From NCBI GenBank assembly GCA_034437895.1, contig DAOTTO010000122.1, forward strand, positions 1 through 11,599: 11,599 nt of DNA. Direction: 5' to 3'. Position numbers and translations under genes: made by a program. Below, piece by piece: positions 7,253 through 11,599 of the stretch; position 1 is the stretch's first letter; each line of letters begins with the position of its first letter. The stretch comes from JANRLJ01 sp034437895 (GTDB taxonomy: Bacteria > Chloroflexota > Anaerolineae > Aggregatilineales > Phototrophicaceae). A model generated the notes under the pieces. The model worked only from the letters and a program-made list of their open reading frames with translations, ran no database searches and had not been told where the DNA came from.

Positions 7253-7287
7253 AAGCCTCAAGTCCTTACTTATATTGCTTCATCGGC

Positions 7288-7316
7288 ATTATAATCGACC
7301 TAAAGACTGATGATAA
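7288..7316 (-). promoter_or_regulatory. promoter of the DUF3048 gene
   Basis: On the minus strand a perfect TATAAT (7288-7293) has TTATCA (7311-7316) upstream with a 17-base spacer. The leader would be about 30 bases. It is divergent from the plus-strand promoter at 7334-7362, and the two -35 boxes are only 17 bases apart. Confidence 0.6.
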
Positions 7317-7333
7317 CGTCTCGTTCCATAAAG

Positions 7334-7362
7334 TTGACTAGAACATCGCTCAAAGTTATAAT
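7334..7362 (+). promoter_or_regulatory. promoter of the DUF4388-GTPase cluster
   Basis: TTGACT (7334-7339) and TATAAT (7357-7362) are separated by exactly 17 bases. This is the closest match to the sigma70 consensus in the window. Transcription would start near 7369, leaving a leader of about 60 bases before the ATG at 7429. Confidence 0.75.
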
Positions 7363-7428
7363 CACCTTGAGTAAAGTGACGTTACAGATAAATTCACAAC
7401 TTTCGTTGGTGGCGACTCAGGGGGCCTA

Positions 7429-8313
7429 ATGGCGCTTCAAGGGAATCTCAGAAATTTTAGCACCACGCAATTATTAAACCTGATAAACCTCTCTGGCAGA
7501 ACCGGCACCCTGACCATTTTTGAGGGGGTTCCTACCGGCGACAAAGATGCGATGGGTGAGGAAAAGATGGCTGCTGGTGCGGAGCGTGCCAGTATCTCCT
7601 TCCGTACTGGCAAGTTGGTGTTTGCCGCGCTGACCGGGCAGATCAATGATTTGATCGCTGTCTTGAACAAAGCGGGTAAATTGACGGATGCCCAAGCAGG
7701 CATTATCCGGGAACGTGCTAAAGGCACGGCGGATAAAGCCTTAGCCATGCGCTTGATTGGGGCCAATTATGTTACCCAGAACGATATTGTCAACAGTATC
7801 CAGCAATATACACTTGATATTGTGTATAACTTAATGTCATGGCGGGATGGGCCGTTTGTCTTTGAGGACAACAAACTGCCCGAAGGGGATCGAATCCTTG
7901 TGCCTACCGACCTTGAAAAAGTCATTATCGAATGGTCGCGTGTCACTAAAGAAGTCGAGGAACTGAATAAGCATCTGCCGAATCTGGATATGGCGCTCAA
8001 GTTCCCTGATAATCCTAAAGAAAAATATGCGGGCGTTCATCTGAGCGTAGAAGAATGGCGTGTCGTCTCTTTTGTGAATCCGAAGAACACGATTCGGCAG
8101 ATCGCCAAAGCCAATAATATGTCTGATATTGAAATCCGGCGCGTGGTTTATGGGCTAGAACAAGCCGGATTGGTTATTATGGTGAAGCCAGAAGGCATGG
8201 AAGCCAAAAAGTCCGCCGCACCGCTACCGAACAGCCGCCGTAATAAAAAGGCACAGCAGCCGGTGCAGCGCGATGTCGTCAGCAAATTAATCGACAAGCT
8301 CAAATCCATTTAA
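7429..8313 (+). CDS. DUF4388 (PATAN) protein with C-terminal winged helix
   Basis: This 294-residue protein starts with the typical DUF4388/PATAN opening M-A-L-Q-G-N-L-R-N-F-S-T-T-Q-L-L-N-L (1-18), followed by R-T-G-T-L-T-I (24-30) and G-K-L-V-F-A (61-66). The domain continues through helical segments to F-V-F-E-D (143-147). Residues about 205-253 look like a winged-helix domain: V-E-E-W-R-V-V-S-F, then T-I-R-Q-I-A-K and a recognition-type helix ending in Y-G-L-E-Q-A-G-L-V. A basic, disordered tail (258-294) ends the chain. PATAN domains are linked to two-component and GTPase signalling in several phyla. The adjacent gene encodes a Ras-like GTPase, which suggests the two work together (inference). 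The RBS AGGGGG (7419-7424) is only four bases from the ATG, but the conserved N-terminus fixes the start. DNA binding by the winged helix is possible but unproven. Confidence 0.88.
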   Translation: MALQGNLRNFSTTQLLNLINLSGRTGTLTIFEGVPTGDKDAMGEEKMAAGAERASISFRTGKLVFAALTGQINDLIAVLNKAGKLTDAQAGIIRERAKGTADKALAMRLIGANYVTQNDIVNSIQQYTLDIVYNLMSWRDGPFVFEDNKLPEGDRILVPTDLEKVIIEWSRVTKEVEELNKHLPNLDMALKFPDNPKEKYAGVHLSVEEWRVVSFVNPKNTIRQIAKANNMSDIEIRRVVYGLEQAGLVIMVKPEGMEAKKSAAPLPNSRRNKKAQQPVQRDVVSKLIDKLKSI

Positions 8314-8341
8314 TTGAGCGATACCAGCAAGTAAGTTTATC

Positions 8342-8355
8342 TGGCAAAGCTGCCA
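8342..8355 (+). other. short hairpin after the DUF4388 gene
   Basis: TGGCA (8342-8346) and TGCCA (8351-8355) form a 5-bp stem with a four-base loop, 28 bases past the stop codon. No T run follows directly, so it is not a convincing terminator. The 136-base gap to the GTPase gene otherwise holds a weak TACAAT (8395-8400) without a good -35 box, and a CTGAT-ACA-ATCAG inverted repeat (8391-8403). Read-through from the upstream promoter is likely. Confidence 0.3.
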
Positions 8356-8449
8356 ATCCTGATTTTGTGTCAGTCATCATAAACTTAAACCTGATACAAT
8401 CAGACCAAATCGTATCCGACGCATACTGAAAGAACGGGTAGAGTACACT

Positions 8450-8980
8450 ATGCAAACTGTGAAAATGGTGATCACCGGGCCTTTTAGCTCTGGCAAGACG
8501 GAGTTTATCCGGTCCATCAGCGAAATTGAAGTCGTCTCCACCGAGCGCGGCATTACCAGCGATGGAGAAAAAGAGCAAAAGGACGTGACGACGGTAGCGA
8601 TGGACTTTGGGCGCATCACCGTTGATGATGATCTGGTACTGTACCTGTTCGGTACACCAGGGCAGCGTCGTTTTGATTTTATGTGGGAAATTTTGGCAGA
8701 GGGGATGCTCGGCTTTATTGTGATGGTCGACAGCGCCAAGCCAGAAACCTTCCGCGAAGCCAAGAGCATTCTGGAAACGTTCCGCGCTTATGCTCCTACG
8801 CCTTATGTGGTGGCAGCCAATAAACAGGATCATCCCGATGCGTGGTCACCGGAAGACTTGCGAATCGCGCTGCGGATTGAGCCGGAAGTGAAGCTGCTGC
8901 CGTGCGTCGCCAGAGAAAAAGACAGTGTGCGCGATGTGCTACTGGAACTGCTCTACACCATTTTGGAAGAAATGGAATAA
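8450..8980 (+). CDS. Ras-like small GTPase (COG2229 / CvnD-type)
   Basis: This 176-residue protein is a single-domain small GTPase acting as a cytosolic molecular switch. G1 is G-P-F-S-S-G-K-T (10-17). The switch-I threonines are T47/T48 in D-V-T-T-V-A-M-D-F-G. G3 is F-G-T-P-G-Q (67-72), where the usual DxxG aspartate is glycine (G68); this is common in the bacterial COG2229 group, as I recall it. G4 is N-K-Q-D (124-127), which specifies guanine. G5 is probably P-C-V-A-R (151-155). There is no lipid-attachment motif or extra domain. The RBS is weak (GAG at 8441-8443). It lies 136 bases after the DUF4388 gene; such pairs recur in several bacterial phyla. In actinomycetes related GTPases sit in conservons with a roadblock protein and a histidine kinase. 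No roadblock gene is visible here. Confidence 0.9.
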   Translation: MQTVKMVITGPFSSGKTEFIRSISEIEVVSTERGITSDGEKEQKDVTTVAMDFGRITVDDDLVLYLFGTPGQRRFDFMWEILAEGMLGFIVMVDSAKPETFREAKSILETFRAYAPTPYVVAANKQDHPDAWSPEDLRIALRIEPEVKLLPCVAREKDSVRDVLLELLYTILEEME

Positions 8981-8998
8981 TCCTCTTTTATATCGATT

Positions 8999-9026
8999 GT
9001 AGGGGTGCATCATACTGCATCCCTAC
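8999..9026. repeat. intergenic palindrome, possible dispersed repeat
   Basis: GTAGGGGTGCA (8999-9009) and TGCATCCCTAC (9016-9026) form an 11-bp stem with one G-T wobble and a six-base loop. No T run follows, so it is not a standard terminator. It lies between the GTPase stop and the hydrolase start. Its form, GTAGGGG plus a palindromic core, resembles dispersed palindromes I recall from environmental bacterial genomes. Confidence 0.6.
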
Positions 9027-9056
9027 CGAAACATTCACCAAAAGGGCAAAATCACC

Positions 9057-9845
9057 GTGCCAACGCTGGTCACTGAACGAGGTATTGTTCATTATGAACG
9101 TCACGGTTATGGTCGCCCTGTCCTCCTCTTGCATGGTTGGCTCGGCTCATGGGAATTGTGGCGTAATTCAATTGAAATTCTAGGCAAAGAATTCCGCACC
9201 TATGCAGTGGATTTTTTTGGTTTTGGCGATTCAATTGACCGCGAATCCGACTTTTCAGTCGATAATTTTGTCTCGCTCGTCAGCCAATTTATGGATCAAC
9301 TCGGGATCGTCAAAGCACCTCTGATCGGGCATTCGATGGGCGGCACGGTCTCGCTGGCGGCCTCTTTGCGCTATCCAGAGAAGATCGTCAAGACGATTGT
9401 CGTCGGTTCGCCGATTCAGGGAAATTCACTGAATCTGCTGCTTAAGTTTTCTGGCTATAAAGGCATCGCCAGCATTCTCTGGACGACCCCTATGCTGCTT
9501 AAGACCTTCATGCGTGGCTATGCCTATTTTTTGGCGAAAGATGGCAAATCCTTGGGGGATATGATCGTCCGCGACATCTCTAATGTCACGGCGGATTCGT
9601 TCTTCCAGAGCATCGGTACACTGCGCGATACCGATCTCCGCAGCCAAATCGGGGAGATTAAAGTTCCCGTGTTGGGCATTTATGGCAAACATGACCGCAT
9701 CGTCAATCCTCGGCAGTCTAAAGTCCTGCAACAATATGCCCCCCAAAGCAAGTTGGCGTGGTTTGAGAATTCCGGCCATTTCCCGATGATGGATGAGCCG
9801 GATCGCTTTCATGCAACCGTGCGCGATTTCCTCAATAACGGGTAG
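9057..9845 (+). CDS. alpha/beta-fold hydrolase
   Basis: This 262-residue protein is a typical alpha/beta hydrolase without signal peptide. The oxyanion-hole motif is L-L-L-H-G-W (23-28). The nucleophile elbow is G-H-S-M-G-G (91-96) with S93. The acid is probably D213 in Y-G-K-H-D-R. The catalytic histidine is H241 in S-G-H-F-P. The triad is complete, so it should be an active ester, lactone or C-C hydrolase, but the substrate cannot be told. A cap domain of about residues 120-190 contains hydrophobic stretches (around 125-160). Translation starts at GTG (9057), with AGGG about ten bases upstream; no better ATG fits the conserved N-terminus. It follows the GTPase gene by 76 bases, which include a palindrome, and may share its transcript. 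It ends 11 bases before the convergent gene's stop codon, with no terminator between. Confidence 0.88.
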   Translation: MPTLVTERGIVHYERHGYGRPVLLLHGWLGSWELWRNSIEILGKEFRTYAVDFFGFGDSIDRESDFSVDNFVSLVSQFMDQLGIVKAPLIGHSMGGTVSLAASLRYPEKIVKTIVVGSPIQGNSLNLLLKFSGYKGIASILWTTPMLLKTFMRGYAYFLAKDGKSLGDMIVRDISNVTADSFFQSIGTLRDTDLRSQIGEIKVPVLGIYGKHDRIVNPRQSKVLQQYAPQSKLAWFENSGHFPMMDEPDRFHATVRDFLNNG

Positions 9846-9856
9846 TCTCTAAAAAC

Positions 9857-11182
9857 TCACCAATTGTCCCAGCTATCGCCTACCGTCTGAATTTCATCGG
9901 GACGCGGATATTGGCGCTTATGCACATCCCCAAACTTGATAAAGTGATGATCGCTCTCCTCAAACGTCACGCTGCGCTCGATCACACGGCGGTTATCAGA
10001 AGCCACTAAGACGACATCGCTTTCGATCATACGTCCGGGGAAGACAATCATGCCCGACCCGATGCGACAGTTATGCCCGATGGCGCTGCCCAGCACAATT
10101 TGCCCCACAGTCCCTAATTCGCCTTCGATATTGGTGGCGCGAATGGGCTTTTGCGCGATCAAGTTGAAATCGGTGAAAGTGCTGCCTGCGCCGACGAAGC
10201 TGTTACGCCCGATGACGCACATCTGCAAGCAGGTATTCTGCGCGATGATGCTGTTCTCCATCACGGCGGTCAGGTAAAGCGCACACCGGAAGGGGAGGAA
10301 ACAGTTATTAGCGACGGTACTCATCATCAATACACAGCCTGCGTCGATGCTCACATTATCGCCAATCGTACAATTGTCGATGATGACACCCGCGCCAATC
10401 GAGCAGTTATCGCCAATAGTGGCGGGGCCGGCGATGATGGCGGACGGATCAATATTGCAATTTTTGCCAATCTTGACCGCACCGGAGGCTTGCAGGATTT
10501 GACGTTGTTCGAGGATTGCCCGCCAAAGCAGCCCTAATTGGGCGAAGACGCTGTGGTTAATCTTAGCATCCAGCCGACCTGCTCGTCCGAAATTGCCGTA
10601 GATGATGGTCGCAAAATAAACATGCACCCAGCTTTCGATTGAAAGAATTGCCCGCATCGGTGCGTAATGCGTCAGTTGATCTTGCGTCATCGTCATAAAG
10701 TCTGGGACGCTGTAAAAGCCAATCTCCCGCGCATCAGACGGTACGATGACCGGCTCAATCTCTGGGACATAGCCAGCAGGGAAGTACCAAAGATCGCACT
10801 TAAAAATAATACTTTTTCCATCTGGTGCAGGTGCAGGCGGGAAGCTGCTGGTTAGTTTAAGCGTATAAGTATTAAAGGCTTTATCACCTGCGCTAAAGGC
10901 CGCCTGACATGCGCGGCCTGTTTTGCGGGCTTCACGCACGAAATAATCCAAAAATTCGCGGTCAAACCAGAGGCTATCGCGGTAGACGACGGCTTCGCCC
11001 TTAACCTTAAACAGCTCATCGCGGCTGTCGAATACGCCTCCCAATTCGAGTCGCTGACCAAATGCCTGCGAGAATAGTTCCTCATGATGCACCTTGAGCG
11101 GCTCTGTCCCAATCGTCAGATAGCTGGCGGGTTCGTTGAAGGGGAGGACATGGCGTTTGTCTTCGATAATGTAACGATACAT
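9857..11182 (-). CDS. left-handed beta-helix (hexapeptide-repeat) protein, GlmU-like layout
   Basis: This 441-residue protein has two parts. Residues about 236-395 hold hexapeptide repeats of the left-handed beta-helix type, for example V-K-I-G-K-N (236-241), A-T-I-G-D-N (254-259), C-T-I-G-D-N (271-276) and C-V-I-G-R-N (322-327). This fold is typical of acyltransferases and of the C-terminal half of sugar-nucleotide enzymes such as GlmU. The N-terminal part (1-225) opens with L-P-F-N-E-P-A (13-19) and lacks the nucleotidyltransferase signature L-x-x-G-x-G-T-R-M, so it is either a diverged or a different domain. A role in sugar-nucleotide or cell-surface polysaccharide synthesis is inferred only. 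H209 in I-N-H-S-V-F lies before the helix; no catalytic His can be named with confidence. The ATG at 11182 has GGAGA (11189-11193), six bases upstream. Confidence 0.78.
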   Translation of the reverse strand: MYRYIIEDKRHVLPFNEPASYLTIGTEPLKVHHEELFSQAFGQRLELGGVFDSRDELFKVKGEAVVYRDSLWFDREFLDYFVREARKTGRACQAAFSAGDKAFNTYTLKLTSSFPPAPAPDGKSIIFKCDLWYFPAGYVPEIEPVIVPSDAREIGFYSVPDFMTMTQDQLTHYAPMRAILSIESWVHVYFATIIYGNFGRAGRLDAKINHSVFAQLGLLWRAILEQRQILQASGAVKIGKNCNIDPSAIIAGPATIGDNCSIGAGVIIDNCTIGDNVSIDAGCVLMMSTVANNCFLPFRCALYLTAVMENSIIAQNTCLQMCVIGRNSFVGAGSTFTDFNLIAQKPIRATNIEGELGTVGQIVLGSAIGHNCRIGSGMIVFPGRMIESDVVLVASDNRRVIERSVTFEESDHHFIKFGDVHKRQYPRPDEIQTVGDSWDNW

Positions 11183-11237
11183 GTGTCGTCTCCGGGCGGG
11201 CTGCGTTCATCCGACAGGTGGTTTCAAACTCTTTACC

Positions 11238-11266
11238 ATTATAGTCTGAAGACCCGCTGATGACGA
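11238..11266 (-). promoter_or_regulatory. promoter of the beta-helix protein gene
   Basis: On the minus strand a perfect TATAAT (11238-11243) has TCGTCA (11261-11266, four of six bases matching TTGACA) 17 bases upstream. The distance to the ATG at 11182 gives a leader of about 50 bases. Confidence 0.55.
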
Positions 11267-11538
11267 ATGAGGGTTTGTCTTGGATAAAGAGGGTATTTGT
11301 AGAGACGTGGTAATGCAGATGAAACAAAAAAATGCAAATCGTAGGGAGAAGATAAGAATCTATCTAAAAATTAATCAGGCAAGCGTTTGAGTAAGGTGTA
11401 AATAGAAGGCAGATAAATAGTCGCTTCACCGGCGTATATGACAACGCTTATGCAAAACTTTTCTTATTCCTGTTCGGTAGTGTAACTACACAGGGAAAGT
11501 ATAGCCAAAAGGAAAAAAACGAGCTATAAAGTTGGGGT
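11267..11538. other. intergenic stretch without recognised gene
   Basis: Together with the promoter and leader to its left, this belongs to a 356-base gap between divergent genes. It is AT-rich and I find no supported coding region or structured RNA. Visible small elements are a TTTGTAGAGACGTGG stretch (11296-11310), which resembles half of a dispersed palindrome but lacks the matching second arm, and the near-perfect inverted repeat GTGTA-AC-TACAC (11480-11491), 48 bases before the next ATG, which could be an operator. A TATAAA (11525-11530) lies too close to the ATG to be confident. Confidence 0.4.
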
Positions 11539-11599
11539 ATGAATAACGTGCGCGAAGCAGAACTCCTTGCCATTATCCAAGAACAACAGGTACTCATCG
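11539..11599 (+). CDS. start of an unidentified gene, cut by the window end
   Basis: An ATG at 11539 opens a frame that stays open to the window end, giving 20 residues starting M-N-N-V-R-E-A-E-L-L. An in-frame TAA at 11527-11529 means the gene cannot start further upstream. The short segment is helical in character and too brief to assign. GGGG just before the ATG is too close for a good Shine-Dalgarno sequence, so the start is uncertain. It is divergent from the beta-helix gene. Confidence 0.5.
   Translation, partial: MNNVREAELLAIIQEQQVLI

Noticed and set aside
7253..7261. TTG start of the DUF3048 lipoprotein at 7261
   Set aside because: The AAGGA would be one base from the start codon; ATG at 7252 has ten-base spacing and still gives a full signal peptide.
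8300..8833. Antisense frame of 177 codons over the GTPase gene
   Set aside because: It mirrors a clear GTPase with all G motifs and shows no domain of its own.
10151..10537. Plus-strand frame of 128 codons inside the beta-helix gene
   Set aside because: The repetitive codon pattern of hexapeptide repeats creates open antisense frames; no RBS or family features are present.

Overview
This window looks like chromosomal DNA from a free-living bacterium, most plausibly a Chloroflexota member (Anaerolineae-like). That assignment is inference from gene content: a DUF4388/PATAN protein next to a COG2229-type small GTPase, a DUF3048 lipoprotein, and a large membrane serine/threonine kinase are a familiar combination there. 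No rRNA, tRNA, CRISPR array, transposase or phage gene is visible. Base composition looks even across the window, so nothing suggests recent gene transfer.

Layout. Positions 102-2939 (+) encode a 945-residue membrane-bound Ser/Thr kinase with a sigma70-type promoter upstream and an intrinsic terminator downstream. A 55-residue, extremely acidic protein (3061-3228, +) follows; it ends at a hairpin that can also serve the convergent gene. Four minus-strand genes follow: a YbjN-like protein (3326-3805), a TPR/pseudo-trypsin/zinc-ribbon protein (4003-5280), a GNAT acetyltransferase (5346-5909) and a DUF3048 lipoprotein (6002-7252). A divergent promoter region (about 7262-7428) separates these from a plus-strand cluster: DUF4388/PATAN-wHTH protein (7429-8313), Ras-like GTPase (8450-8980) and alpha/beta hydrolase (9057-9845). 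A left-handed beta-helix protein (9857-11182, minus) converges on the hydrolase. A 356-base intergenic stretch follows, then the first 20 codons of another plus-strand gene.

The common theme is intracellular signalling. The kinase has a non-RD catalytic loop, an alpha-helical (possibly HEAT-like) middle, six predicted membrane spans and a cytosolic tail with two copies of an N-M-x-T-E-L-D-P motif that could act as phospho-docking sites. The DUF4388 and GTPase genes look like a regulator/GTPase pair. The minus-strand trypsin-fold protein has lost its catalytic His and Ser and carries two zinc ribbons, so it is probably a scaffold or binding protein.

The non-coding DNA holds short degenerate repeats: an A-C-C-A-A-G-type family in two intergenic gaps, arranged as an inverted pair in one of them, and a separate 11-bp-stem palindrome between the GTPase and hydrolase genes. 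Perfect TATAAT boxes lie in front of five transcription units. I see no convincing complete undescribed system. The best leads are the kinase tail motifs, the acidic mini-protein, the zinc-ribbon pseudo-protease and the DUF4388-GTPase cluster.
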